A DNA stretch of 64,000 bases from Icerya purchasi (taxonomy: Eukaryota > Arthropoda > Insecta > Hemiptera > Monophlebidae), in the NCBI GenBank assembly GCA_039619475.1, contig CM077116.1:103089164-103153163 (forward strand). The letters run 5' to 3'. Each line of letters starts with the position of its first letter. The first letter of the stretch is position 1. Below are positions 35,118 through 46,779 of the stretch, piece after piece. Below the pieces are notes generated by a model. That model did no database searches. It was not told where the DNA came from and saw nothing but the letters and a program-made list of their open reading frames with translations. The translations under genes were made by a program, and so were the position numbers.

Positions 35118-35440
35118 GGGCACGTCAACAGTGGAACTTACCCAACGCAAGGAAATCTACCTTATATAAGGAAAAGATTAGAAATTGAGGAGATAAAGAA
35201 GGCCAACAAAGGAACTATATTGAGAGAGGGGAGTGCAAGAATGGAGTGGGCACTATAAGGAGTAGGAAGGCCAAGGCGCAGAAGACCAGAATACAGAGTA
35301 GAACGTTCGGAGGAAACAAAGGGGTATTCGAACAAAATGTGATTCACATCACAGGTATAATTGAGCTCTGGAAATAAATAATAATCAGCGTAGTTTGGTG
35401 ATCATGGTCTTTTTCTTGCGAATGGAAATTTACAGACGAA
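35089..35440 (-). pseudogene. I/R1-like LINE C-terminal tail, 5'-truncated
   Basis: A 29-base poly(T) run (35089-35117) followed by gggcacgtc marks the poly(A) tail of a minus-strand element. The frame 35347 leftward to 35162 reads NHILFEYPFVSSERSTLYSG, then LGLPTPYSAHSILALPSLN and a SNLFLI end. It aligns with the tails at 13.8 and 19.0 kb. The zinc-knuckle cysteines are altered (FEYP for FECP). It sits directly against the 3' end of the plus-strand Jockey remnant, so it was probably inserted at or near that element's A-rich tail. Confidence 0.75.
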
Positions 35441-37508
35441 AAATGGGAAAATAGATGGTAGATAAATATTGCGGATCCGGTTACGTTCCGGTTGAGAGGA
35501 ATCAACTGATAAGGACATTTTTGATGATAACAGTTTTTAACAGTTTTTCAAAATTTTGTTCGCGCCTAAGGGAAAATTTTACGAGATTCGATAATTTTCT
35601 GGAACAAGCGGTTTCATATTACAGAAAGAAAAAAAAAATTCCCGCGAAGTAAAAGTATTTCGGCTCTATTTTGTACTTTGTGGTAATGCCAAAAAAAAAA
35701 AAAAAAAACGGATTCAAAATTTTAATTAAACTCCGGTAATTTTAATAAAAGAAAATAATGAGCTTTCCCCTGATTGCGTAAAGCGAAATGAAGGGATATC
35801 GAAAAGAAAAGAGGGTTCTTATTTAATTCGAATTGTAAATTGAAATTCGAACTGTGTACCGCTGGCCTGAATTTTATTTTCTTTCCAATTACGCCGAAAT
35901 ATTTTACCTAGCCCGATATTTCAATGCGCAGTTAGTTTGGAATTATTTTATTACGCCGATAATAAATCGAATGACGATTTTCCTACGAACATTCACTGTG
36001 AAAAAACGTTTGGAAGAAAATCTCACAGCGTTATTCAAAACGTTGTTTCGATTGATCATTAAATTTTTCCGCTATGTAAAAATGAACGCCGACCGAAATA
36101 TTTGTCATTTCGGGAAACGGAATAAAACCCGTTTTTAATATGCAGGAAAATGGAGTTTTAATAGAAAAGAGAAGCAAAAAAAAGAAAAATATATACTACA
36201 GTGTATTTTTATATTATCTTCCTTTAAATGAAATTTCTAATACTGGAACATGCTTAGGTCGTACATATTACACACTTCACTGAATACCGGAGGTCTTTAG
36301 AAACTAGATCAAAACATTCAACGAGCTGTAAAATTGTCGATGCATGGCGAAAGATGAGTTCCGACTGATTAAATTGGAAAGGACTTACACGTAATGCCTA
36401 ATATTATTATGCTAAAGAAAAACTCTATCGTCAACGCGATAGATTTATAATTACTAGTGTTCACTCATTGGTCAAAATTCGACCATAATTATTATTAATA
36501 AAAATTTAAGGAAAACATATATGCATATTTCCCAAATTTTTTTTTTTACTCTTATACATTCGTTCATTGTATATCTGAAAACACACACTTTTATATGTAC
36601 TTACAATACAAAGTACCATTATAGTTGAATAAAAAATAAATTTAATAAAATAACAGTAGTAAATTACAACTTAAAAACCCTGCTTTAATTGATATAAAAT
36701 GACACCTTAAGACTTAGTACACTGTAAAAAATCTAATAATGTTGATTAATAAGAAAAATTAAAACATCTTAATAAGAACAGATTTACTGGCAGTAGCGAT
36801 TTCTTTTATCATTTTTTTTTATTCATTTTTTATTTAAATAAGAAAGAAAAAAAAACTGTTCCCAAAATTTCTTTCTTGATAACACTAAAGATCGTCAGTG
36901 CCTACTAAACACAAAATTAAAAGAAAGAAAATCGGTTAATAAACAGAGGAGAAAAAGGTACTGTTTTGTCTTTGACTATTTCTATACAGATTTTGCGATA
37001 ATAAAAGTTGCGTTAATTACGAAATATGTACGAATCAAATGAAATAAACGACATCATTATCGCGATCCCTTTGTTACGAAAGTGAATATGACAAATGTTC
37101 CTACTCCGCTGCATGGCGGAGGTAGATTAATAGGGTAGATTAATGAGGTAGATTAATTCATGACGAATAAAGTGTTCTTTCAGCGCACGTTATACAGAGC
37201 AATGATTTGGCCCAATTTGTCTCGTAGACTTCTAGCCAGTACAGTTTTGAAATATTTTTCTCTTTCTTTTCACGGTTTTCGTTCTTTTTGTTTTCTCTTT
37301 CGCCCTCCGTTTCTGTCAGTCTTACTCTTTTTTTTTAAGACTTTTTTATTTCACTCCGCTATGCATGTCTAAATCCAAATCTTACAGTTGAAGTTTGAAC
37401 TACTTCCCGATAAAAGGTAAACGGCTGGTTTTAACGCGGATGTGTTTTTAGGCTGGGGGTCATTTTAAATTTTCATAACCATTGCGGATAATTTAACGGT
37501 ACTAATAC
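35441..37508. other. AT-rich intergenic stretch, no gene
   Basis: Only short frames occur here. The 94-residue frame 35854-36138 has no recognisable motif. Confidence 0.45.
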
Positions 37509-37652
37509 TTATTTACGATTTACATAGCCATGTAAATGTTCAGCTCGAACACATATCCACGTTTCTTCTGTATAGGCCTCTTGAATCATATCAAAAGTCT
37601 CTGTAACGCTTTTGTTCAGTTTCGCATAGAATTTTATGGAATAACGCTGCAT
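37509..37652 (-). pseudogene. mariner-type transposase N-terminal fragment
   Basis: From 37652 leftward the frame reads MQRYSIKFYAKLNKSVTETF followed by DMIQEAYTEET. This corresponds to the start of mariner transposases, an EQR-IKFC-KLGKT-TET helix-turn-helix segment. After about 45 residues it diverges and stops at 37509; the catalytic DD34D region is not found. A single helix-turn-helix scrap is thin evidence, and related domesticated HTH proteins remain an alternative. Confidence 0.5.
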
Positions 37653-38946
37653 TTTCGACTCTCGGAGTTTCGACGGGGGTAACTGACACACACTCGAATT
37701 ACTAGTGATCTGCTCACTCCAGCGTCTCAGACGCAACTGCCGCTGTTGCGGTCGGCTAGCAACACCCTCCACTACTTCACTTTGTATGTAGAATCGGTCT
37801 GCGCGTCCTCGCTTACTCAGGAAAAAATCAGTCTTGAAACTTTGTGAACGCACCATGTATGTTGCACTCAGTGGGGATTAATTTGCTAAAGCAAAATTTA
37901 AAGACAGTTTGGAATGTCTCTAGAACTTAATAGGTTGCAGTGACAAATCTATGTTGTAAACCGGAAGGAAAAATGAGAGAAACCGCAATAGACCAAGGAA
38001 CAGATAGGAGAGAAAGCTGAACACTGTGGATAAATCCAATCGGTCTAACTTTGTTGGTTTGGGCGATGGAATAAAAGGAAAAGTACCATGCTATTATTAC
38101 AAGCTCAAATCTTCCGTCTTGATTTAGAATATTTCAAAATTTAAGCCTAATGCCATCTATTAGTGGATTATGCGCTTAAAGTGACTATGCTGACTATGTT
38201 TAATCGCTAATAAAGTGTTGTAGCAACCGGGAATTGTAACGTTAGGATTCAACAGACTGTAGAGCATTTGAGACATACTTACAGGCCTTATCGATCGTCA
38301 AGAGCTCACCTTTTGCGTTCCCTCCTGCGTTGGTAAACGTAGCGCCGACAATGGCAGCCGGTTTACGAAATTTAACTCTATCGATAAATATTTCGGGTGA
38401 ATGCGAATAGCGAAGTCTGATTTCACCGGTAAAGTACAAGTTCACTGCATACGAAAATTTGTGCAGTCCACATAAGCCTTGAAAGAAGGTTGACATCTAG
38501 AATCGGTTAATCAAAGGATGAGCTAAATTAATTTTGCGGAAAAAACAAGAATAGGAGCTGGAATAAATTTATGGTACGAGCCCCAATTCACTTGACAAGG
38601 AGTGAGGTTTTTTGAAGATATTCAATTCCGTATTATTGGTTACAAGGGAAAAAGATTGTCTTCTTACATGTAAAGGAGAAATTTTGGTTTCAATCTCAAG
38701 CACAATAGATGGTGATGATGCTACTTTACAAGTGATAATCCTCGGGCTCGTGTTCTGTAAGGATTCAGAGTTGGGTACTTGAAGCTGACCGATAGAAAAA
38801 AGGAACGGTAGTCAAGTAAGAGAAGATACCTTTAAAAAAAAAAAAAAACTCATTATTTAATTATAGTTTATTACTAAAAACTGTGGGTTGTTTTTTTTTT
38901 TTTAGCGGATGAATATAAAAAAAAAAAAAAGAATAAACAAAAAAAG
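37653..38946. other. Intergenic stretch, no gene recognised
   Basis: A minus frame at 38242-38496 (84 residues) has a mixed, protein-like composition but no motif I can name. The rest holds T and A homopolymers. Confidence 0.35.
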
Positions 38947-39245
38947 GTAGCCAGTTGTCGTAGCGTAATGTAGGTAAGGACACTGGTGTTTCATTCAAAT
39001 AGAACCCCTGGTTCGTGTTACGCTGTCTTATGTTGAAAGTATATCATATAAGTCTAAATGTTCATAATTGACGAATCTCCCAGGCCCAGAGCCACCCCGT
39101 GACTTGGTTAGACAGTGGTGTTTCATTCGGTAGGGCCTGGTTCGACTTCAGCTATCGCACTGTTACACTTCCGAAATTTCGCTTGCTCTGGGTTAATGTC
39201 CTATAGTTGACGCGTAAAAAAAATAAATAAATAAAATAAAAACAA
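38947..39245 (+). mobile_element. Dimeric tRNA-derived SINE with A-rich tail
   Basis: Two related units follow one another. Unit 1 (about 38953-39072) has tagcgtaatgtaggtaagg and ctggttcgtgttacgc. Unit 2 (about 39093-39215) has gtgacttggttagacagtgg and ctggttcgacttcagc. Both share ggtgtttcattc between the candidate A and B boxes of RNA polymerase III and end ttgacg. Unit 2 is followed by an aaaaaaataaataaataaa tail (39216-39243). This is the layout of a SINE of tRNA origin that became dimeric. Confidence 0.65.
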
Positions 39246-40221
39246 TGAAATTATTTTTTTCATCAATTTATCATTTTCTATCCGTTCCGTCTTATATTTT
39301 TCTGCTGACAGGAATCCCCATTTTCGAGTATTATACCGTTTCGTTATTTTTATTACACGCAGTTTGTTATTATCAACTTATGGTATGGATGATATTCCTC
39401 TTTTACTGACTATAAATTCTTTTAATGATAACAAATAAAAAATCAAGTACGCGGATCTAGCGGATTATCGATGATGCGCTGTTGTCTAAAACGTGACCAC
39501 AACTCTAAAATGTTTCGAATCATGAATATGCATTAGGTGGAACAACAGAAAATGTTACGATTTATGTGTAAGGAATCTAGAGAAAAAACCAAGTCAGTGG
39601 TTCTTTAGCGAGACGACCATCTGGTTCAAAAGTAGAAACTAAAGTTTTGCAACTTCTGATGGAGATACACATCGGCGTTTATTATTGTTGTAAAATTTTC
39701 CCCATGATTTGCGGCTTCGATAATTATTAAAATCGCGATGAAATTTTCGTAAAACGTTTTTACGATGTTTTTAATCAAGCTGGAATATTTTTTTTTTTTG
39801 CAAAACCTCCGTTACAATAAAATCCGTGTATTTTTCGTAAAAATCAAATATACTTCTGTACTTTAAGGTTTAAAATTTAAATTAATATTAATAATATCAC
39901 GAATGCAATGTAAATTACTTAAAAAGAAAAAAAGTGTACGGCTGTTTAAGTTTTACCGATTTAAAAAAAAAAGATTACATGTTGTCGCGCTTCTTTTTTT
40001 TTCTTGTTGATTTTAGATTTGTTCGTGTAACTTTTGACCGTATGGACGTCGATTTTAATAATTCTTTTTGTTTATTCAAAAGTGTATCGGCAAATGATAG
40101 TTCCATACGAGCATTGATGAGTATCGTTAATTATTTACTGAGTAAAATTTCATCGAATAACGCGAAAAAAGGAAATATCTTTAGACAAATTTTTATTGAT
40201 ATAGCAAACGTTGTTGAGAAC
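39246..40221. other. AT-rich intergenic stretch, no gene
   Basis: No recognised feature. The open frame 39934-40242 is AT-driven and runs into the poly(T) of the next element. Confidence 0.4.
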
Positions 40222-42660
40222 TTTTTTTTTTTTTTTTTTTGAACTTATATGCAAGACAACCCATTAGCCATTATATTAGAGCAAGATTAAATTACAATTT
40301 TTGAAAACATTATAAAAGAATATAAAATCCAATACAAGGCGATATTATTTGTAGCTAAGAGCGAACTTATTTTACTTGGAAGGTCTACTCTAAAATTAAT
40401 CAATGAATCATATAATATTGTTCGAGTGTTCTTGTATCGGCTGTATTCGAAAAATAAATGGTCCGCGTCTGCCAACTTATCTCGATCATCTGGGTGAGGG
40501 TAAAAAGAAGACTGACTAAGACCGTGCTTATACATAGAATATGGTAATTTGTTAACTCCAAATCGTAACCGACATATCGTCACTATAAATTTCCGAGGAT
40601 TGTTAACCCCTCTATCCGAAATCGGAACATACCACGGTGATCTAGGGATATACGGTTGAATAGATTTATATAATTTTGATTTATATGGATTATACCAAAT
40701 GGAATTCCAATATTCTTTGTGGGCAAACTTAATGAAATATAAAAGATTTTTGCTAGTAGTGAAGCAACCTAATCAGCCGCTGATTTTGCTGCTTTATCCA
40801 CTATTTCATTACCATCTATCCCCACATGAGCCGTAATCCACATCAGTTTTATGTTAACCCCCTTTTCCGCCAATTCAATCAAGTATGATCTTATTTTAAG
40901 CGTAAGCAGGGGTTCCTTAAAGTGAAAGGAACGGTCTTGCAGAGACATTAAGCAGCTTTTGGAGTTACTTAGAACAAGTAAATTCCCTGAAAAATTATAC
41001 CTAATGGTGAATAATAACAATTTAATAATTTCCATGCACTCCGCAGTAAAAACTGTGGAGAAACGAAGCAGCGTCAATTTTTTTTATCATATTTAAGTGA
41101 GGGATATAAAAAGTAGAACCAACTTGATGTGAATTTTTTGACCCATCCGTAAATAAATACGTATATCCCGGCCAATTATGAGTCGCTATACTATAAAATA
41201 GATTGTTTAAATTATAGTTGGGATTTAAGTGTTCTTTAAAAATAAGAGAAAGAGAAAACATCAACTTGCGGGGTGAAGAAATTATGACCATAGGACATGG
41301 AGAAATATGCTAAAAAAGAATCATTAAGAGTAACCAATGCAAAGTCCTGTAGTCTTAGAGCCGACAAAGCCAACTGTGGAATTTTTTTTGAACAACTAAC
41401 ATTGATTTCTTTGAACTTACTAATTACATTATAGTGATCTACGGGATTGTGTTTTAATAAGAATTTGTCCCCCAGAATGGAAAACCTAATCTCCAATGGT
41501 GATACATTGGTTTCAGCCTCAATGGCCTCTACTGAGATAGAACTACACGCACCAACGATTACTCTAAGGCAGATGTTTTGAAGGACGTTCAACTTATTTT
41601 GATAATTAACGGAGCTGTTGCTAAACAAAAACGAACCATAGTCAATTACATTTCTAATATATCTCTTATATATAATGCTGAGAACCCGTGGATCACTGCT
41701 CCAATTGATATTATTTGATGTTTTAAACAAGGCAATTCGTTTAGAAATTTTTATATTAATATAATCAATATGCTTGCTCCAGGTAAGCCTCGAATCCAGA
41801 ACACACCCTAAGTACTTATATTCTGAACCTAAAGGAATAGCCACTTTATCTATTACCATATTAAATAAACCTGGATCAATAGTTGTGTAAGCGAAAACCA
41901 TATTAACACATTTTTCTGCCGAGATAATAAGATTTAACTTTGTAAAAGATATCATAAACTCCCGCCAAACCATTGATTAAGAATCTGGGAAGCCTCGCTT
42001 AAATTCTGGTGACAACTAAACAGCACCATATCATCTACAAATGACAAGATTCGGATATTACTAGTAGTAACTTTTATAAGTTTCAATACATAAATATTAA
42101 AAAACACTGGACTCAGTAAGGAACCTTGGCACAACCCTGAGAAAATCGTTCGGGACATATCTCTTTGTATAGGATGGGAAAAGATGATTTTCCTATCGAA
42201 GAACAAATTAAAAATTAATCTGGCAAATAATATAGTAATCCCCAATTCCATTAACGTATCATATAAAGTCGGTAGATGAACACTATCAAAAGCATTAGAA
42301 ATATCCAGAAAGCAAGAAATCAGATATTTCTTCTGAATAAACGATAGATAAATATCGCCTACTAATGTAGCCACGCAGTCCATACTGCCTATCCCGTTCC
42401 TGAACCCAAACATATTGGGCGGAAAGACATTGCGATGCTCCAACCACCAACTGAGTCGATTCTTTATAATCCTCTCAAATGCTTTACGGAGGCAAGAGGC
42501 CAACCAGATTGGCCGATACGACCATGCTTCATTCAAGGGTTTATTATGTTTTTTAACAGCTATAACCTTAAATTCTTTCCAACCACTAGGCACATTGTAA
42601 GACCTGAAAATATAGTTAAAGGATCTATGTAATATCATTATATTGAAACTTAAAATACTA
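40222..42660 (-). pseudogene. I/R1-like LINE with reverse transcriptase, RNase H and Cys/His tail (frameshifted)
   Basis: A poly(T) run (40222-40240) is the tail. Reading leftward from 42638, the first frame (to 41952) has SYRPIWLASCLRKAFERIIK, MFGFRNGIGSMDC, CFLDISNAFDSVHLPTLYD (catalytic Asp), GLCQGSLLSPVFFNIYV and LSFVDDMVLFS (FVDD box). A frameshift leads to 41973-41236, with EYKYLGCVLDSRLTWSKHI. RNase H follows in two more frames: YLFTDGSKNSHQVGSTFYI (41022-41291) and FTAECMEI, VLSNSKSC and WITAHVGIDGNEIVDKAAKS (40769-41077). One catalytic Asp appears as Asn in SNSKSC. The tail frame (40287-40583) includes DADHLFFEYSRYKNT. The 5' end lies near 42660 and lacks the endonuclease. Three frameshifts make it inactive. 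Confidence 0.85.
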
Positions 42661-42937
42661 TCAATGTTATTTACACCATGAAAATTCAGATTGAAAACTA
42701 ATTTTTAATGTAGTTCGGGAAAAAGTTAAAAATATTATCAATGTCGATTATCACGGATAAATGTAGATTCCAATAAAAAAAAAAATAGCGCAATTTACAA
42801 GCTTATCACTGACAGATATAATACTAGGTTTGAACAATATACTCTTTGTAAATACTCAATTTTATAGAGCACAAAAAGTAGCGAATTTTTAGTCGGTCTA
42901 TCCGGATTATAACTCAAAGATATTTTTATATTAAAAA
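42661..42937. other. Short spacer, no gene
   Basis: AT-rich text between the LINE and the next MITE. I searched by eye for a copy of the left flank of the LINE (ttgttgagaac) as a target-site duplication and did not find one. Confidence 0.35.
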
Positions 42938-43007
42938 TTGCAAAATAAAATGTTTTTTACCGACTCTAAGATTTACTCTATTGTAAAAAAATATTATTTA
43001 ATGAAAA

Positions 43008-43038
<31 letters not shown>

Positions 43039-43422
43039 TTCAGAGTAATATAATTAAGGGATATTATGATTATTCTTAAACAACGTTAATAGCTTAATTA
43101 AAGTCTCAGCAGACCAAAGTCAAATTATAACAATTCAAGAGCCATATAAAAATGAGTGTAGCAGTATACTCGTTTTCTATAAGACAAATATTGAAAATAT
43201 CAGAAATATTTAACACGGTTTCTTAATTATTTTAATTTAAATTTGGTTTCGACTCCCAATTTAAAGTATGGAAGTTGTTTAATAATAATCACAATATCCC
43301 TCCTTTAAGGCATATTTTTTACTCTATAAAATACATATATACTGTTTTTAACAAGTAATTATTTTTTACTTTTTAATGAATTTTTATTAAATTTTTATCG
43401 GTATTTTAAAAAAAAAATAATT
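42938..43422. mobile_element. Palindromic MITE, divergent copy 3
   Basis: The left end (about 42940-42970) reads aaaataaaatgttttttacc and then gactctaagattta. Inside are tcagagtaatataatt, a gatattatgattattctta stretch and acaacgtta. The right half holds the inverted counterparts (aagttgtttaataataatc, a caatatccc stretch, taattattttttactttttaatg, and a ttttatcggtatttt end). These are degenerate forms of the ends and inner segments of the MITEs at 24.3 and 25.0 kb. A TA microsatellite (43010-43038) lies in the left arm. Confidence 0.7.
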
Positions 43423-43509
43423 AAAAAGAAACATCCGCGGTAACTATTAAATAATTCTTTCATTCTTTTTCCCCTTAATTTTTGCTTGTTTTATAAATAA
43501 TATAACTTA

Positions 43510-43625
43510 AATAGTGTAGTTGGTTGGGCAGCAGTGTTTGGTTCGAGTGGAGCTCGGTTTAACGTCATATATTGAATATATCATGAATTATCCCACTGCG
43601 CTGGGTGTTCAATGACAGCAGTAAA
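43510..43625 (+). mobile_element. Degenerate tRNA-derived SINE monomer
   Basis: The text tgtagttggttgggcagcag, then a gtgtttggttcgagtgg stretch and gagctcggtttaacgtc line up with unit 2 of the dimeric SINE at 39.1 kb (gacttggttagacagtgg and its ggttcgac box). The B box is damaged. Only one unit is visible. Confidence 0.45.
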
Positions 43626-43649
43626 CGGGTTCAATTTTTTTTTTAACCC

Positions 43650-43762
43650 CTCATTTGGGCATGTCAGTAATGGATCTTCGCCTAGAAACGACACGAGGGA
43701 AAAGGATCAGTTAGACGTAGATTCGGTCAGCTATTGATAAGGTAAAAGAACTGAGGATAGGA
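43650..43762 (-). repeat. Dispersed 3'-end repeat (LINE tail), copy b
   Basis: This is the reverse complement of the repeat at 25434-25546, with shared words agaaacgacacgaggg and gattcggtcagc. On the minus strand it ends gacatgcccaaatgagg, followed by A residues (the T run near 43636). That resembles the tgccc-poly(A) ends of the I/R1-like tails. Confidence 0.65.
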
Positions 43763-43869
43763 AACGGGCCTAAATAAATAAGTGAATAAATAAAAAGAAC
43801 AGGAGATATCTGAAGGTGAATATTTTCATTAAATTACTTAGCCAATGACTAAACGTTATATTTTTCTTT

Positions 43870-44583
43870 TCTGTTATTTCAGTTTAATCAGCCATGCGGA
43901 ATTTTACTAGTGGCCGATTCTTTACATTCCGTGTTTTGCAAATTAATCATCCCGAAATACCGGCGTGGTTCTAGACGTACTATTTTCCACATTGTACTAG
44001 CTTTACCAAAAAGAATGTCCCATGCAGTATTTCTTTTTGGGTCCCGGGCTATGCTGGTATTTCGACGAATGACCACGCGGACTTAATCGCTTGGCTGACC
44101 ATTGCCCTATTTTGTATACGGCCCATCGTCCCGAAAAAGTATCTTGCCGGATGCAGTTTTTGTGCAATGAATTAACGGCTAGATTTCTCGAGCCACATTT
44201 CCTCGAGAACTAAAGCTTACAGCCGGACCTGCAGAACGCGGAGTGTTCTCATAGTCAACTGTCCTAGAACGGGATATACCTATATTTTCCATAACTTTCT
44301 TCACGGGTCGAATTCCTCGACTAGGCACTTGCTCAATCTATTATATCGATAAAAACACTCATCGGTTTCACACATTCTTCTGAAGGGCACACGTCTGAAT
44401 TGCGTCACGAGCGGATTACATCACTGATCGACATCCTCCCAAACACTCCGTCTGCTATGACCAGACTCTTGGCTTCAATTCAGTTTATTGGGCTGTAGGG
44501 TGTCTGATGTAAAAAACTGTAGGCCTATGTACCGCGATAGGTTCGGAGTTGAAGACGGAGTACACGGAGTAATCTATTTATGT
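43870..44583 (+). pseudogene. I/R1-like LINE fragment (RNase H and downstream tail)
   Basis: With frame changes the plus strand gives ILLVADSLHSV (about 43903), the SDSL strand of RNase H. It then gives SISFWVPGYAGISTNDHADL (about 44024-44085), the WVPGHAGI-GNE-AD motif in which GNE has become TND. Around 44265-44320 RTGYTYIFHNFLHGSNSST resembles the RLRTGH-type segment between RNase H and the tail. The A run at 44584 is the probable poly(A) tail. Reverse transcriptase is absent and stops interrupt the frames, so this is a dead 3' fragment. Confidence 0.65.
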
Positions 44584-44681
44584 AAAAAAAAAAAAAAAAA
44601 TCTAGCGCTATTAGTAAAAAAAAAAAAATCTAGCGCTATTAGTAAAAAAAAAAAAATCTAGCGCTATTAGTAAAAAAAAAA
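44584..44681. repeat. 28-bp tandem repeat, three units
   Basis: The 15-mer tctagcgctattagt begins at 44601, 44629 and 44657, exactly 28 bases apart, each followed by an A run (13 bases after the first two). A longer A run (44584-44600) comes before the first. It lies at the 3' end of the LINE fragment, where the poly(A) tail should be. It may have arisen by slippage or repeated template use at the tail. Confidence 0.9.
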
Positions 44682-45519
44682 GTGATGGAGGCTAATTTCA
44701 AAATTCAGATGTGCTCATCTAACAAAGTAAGAAGAAAAGAAAAGATTATATACTATTGATGGAAAGATTTCCTTGAATTCCTACATCTGCGTTTTTAATG
44801 AATTTTGCTCGGAACAGTAGGTTAATGAGTAAGCTATTTTTCCGCATACATCGAAAATGTTTATTTTCGTGACCTTTAACCGATCGAAATGGTTAACATT
44901 TTATTATATTTTAGTATAGTTGCGTGACAATTGATAATTGCAGTCCTAAGGCTGTTGTTGGAATAAAAAGATATTCGTGACCAGTTTGTTTCTGTAATTG
45001 ACACGGTAACGAGTGTTTTCTCATTTTTTTTCTTTCGCTATAGACGTGTGACTTTTCATAATAATTCGTATTTCACAAATTCACCTCTAACATTTTGCAC
45101 CTCACGTATTAGAGATCTAACCTCGTCAGAAATTAAATAACTTTCAGTTGTCGTTTAAATTATATTTGTAAGTTCTGTTACTTAAATCGCTTAAATGAAA
45201 ATTTAACAAAAAAAAGGAAAATGGAAAGAAAAAAAAGGGATGCTTTATTATTTATTTAAAACTGCATGTAGAAAAATCTTGATGTTTAATATAGAAGCGG
45301 AATAAAGGAGATAAGATTAGACGTTATGAAAGAGGTGTAATGTAACAGGATAAATATGTTTCAAGAAGTAGCGAAATATTTAGCGAACGGTAAGAAGGCG
45401 CAAAATTGTGCGTAACAAATTACCATTCACGCGGTACCTCTCTGAAAGTGAAATTATAATAAGAGACGAAAAATATTTTTTTGTTCTTTGAAATTTGATA
45501 GGCGAAGCATCAGAGATTG
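44682..45519. other. Intergenic stretch, no gene
   Basis: AT-rich text without recognised features. Confidence 0.4.
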
Positions 45520-45790
45520 CATTAGGAAATGGTTAGTTAAAGAAATGAAAAAACCCCACAGCGGAGAAATAGATAGAGAGGGAAGAGCAAAAATGAACCG
45601 GGCACCATAAGATCAAGATTTAGAAGATTGAGGTAAAAGGTCGCTAGTTCCGAGCGAATAAAGACACATTTAAATAGAACGTGATATCACGGGTAAAATT
45701 TAAATCAGTGCGATCACAAAGAAAGGGAGGTGACTGAACAAGAGGAAAATTGAAAAGTGACTATGATTAAAACAGAGGTAAACTGCGGAG
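45520..45790 (-). pseudogene. Degenerate I/R1-like LINE C-terminal tail
   Basis: The minus strand gives FTRDITFYLNVSLFARN and, in another frame, YGARFIFALPSLSISPLWGF followed by FISLTN. The latter matches YSAHSILALPSLNIVPLLAF plus FIS in the tail at 35.2 kb. The cysteines are lost and at least one frameshift is needed. No poly(T) run remains at the left edge, so it is an old copy. Confidence 0.55.
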
Positions 45791-46641
45791 TAAATAAATG
45801 ACTGTATAGGTAAAAAGAGTGAAGGTATCATCCCATTTAAAAATCACGGTGTAAATGATGGAATGAAGAACGATGACTTTGGGCGGGGAATCTTCGTACG
45901 AAGCGACCATTTACTGCTGGCCATATTATTATTAGAAATGCTGCAATGGTTGAGGATGATCCGCAGCAGAAAATCAGGATAGAGCGTAAAACACGCTGAA
46001 ATAAAATCGAACATCACGATTTAAAGAAAAGTTGACAGTGGTTGAAAAGAAAGGATAAGCTGACCAGCGACGATTTAATCGCAGAAGAGGGAAAATCAAT
46101 CGACAAATCACCCGATTAAATAGCAGATTATTATTGTTAATTCCAAAACAGAAATTAAAGACTCAAAGATCACAACATAATCTCTGGTTGAATGAAACGG
46201 GAAGATTAAAAATTGATCGAATAAACGCGATGGTGTAGTAAAATAAAAAAGGTGGAATTAGATTAAAGTGTATGACGAATAAATCCTTTGCAATCGACTG
46301 ATACATCTGTAATAGTAAAGAATTTCGAGTACATCAAGTAGAAAAATAGATTTAACCTAGAACGCGAATTGCGAAACTTTGAGCTGCTTGATTCATTCAA
46401 TAAAAATGATAACAAATATACACAATTCGTCGCATATTGCAGGACGACGGAAAGATTTAAGACGAAAGTGAAGGTAATTAAGCTAGGCGAAAAAGAAAAA
46501 AGCAAGGGACGATACGAAATAGGCGAATGAGTATAATTTTTACTAGATTTAATAAAGCAAAGTAAGTCACCTTCGACAGGGCTTCGAAATCGTAAAGTTA
46601 AGATTCAGTTAATATTAATATAGGTCCTCTATGTCATTTTA
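45791..46641. other. Intergenic stretch, no gene
   Basis: No recognised feature. The minus frame 46263-46505 has no known motif. Confidence 0.4.
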
Positions 46642-46762
46642 TATACTCGAATAACATGAACAAACCAGTAGTTAACACAAATATATTAAATAATAAATAT
46701 TAAAAACAATATATTTATTATTTAATATAGTTGCGTTAATTACTGGTCTGTTCATTCAAGTA
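46642..46762. repeat. Hairpin / small foldback element
   Basis: The left half (atactcgaataacatgaac, then aaaccagtagttaac and tattaaataataaatat) is matched in reverse complement by the right half (atatttattatttaatat, then gttaattactggtctgttca and ttcaagtat), with a few mismatches. The arms are about 55 bases and the loop only a few bases. It contains no ORF. Confidence 0.8.
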
Positions 46763-46779
46763 TAATGCCCAAAAGCACA

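Noticed and set aside
38242..38496. 84-residue minus-strand frame with protein-like composition
   Set aside because: No motif or family likeness and no splice or start context; not enough to call a gene.
40210..40246. gaact on both sides of the poly(T) run, considered as a target-site duplication
   Set aside because: Only five or six bases, and the right copy lies at the element's own 3' end, not beyond its 5' end near 42660.
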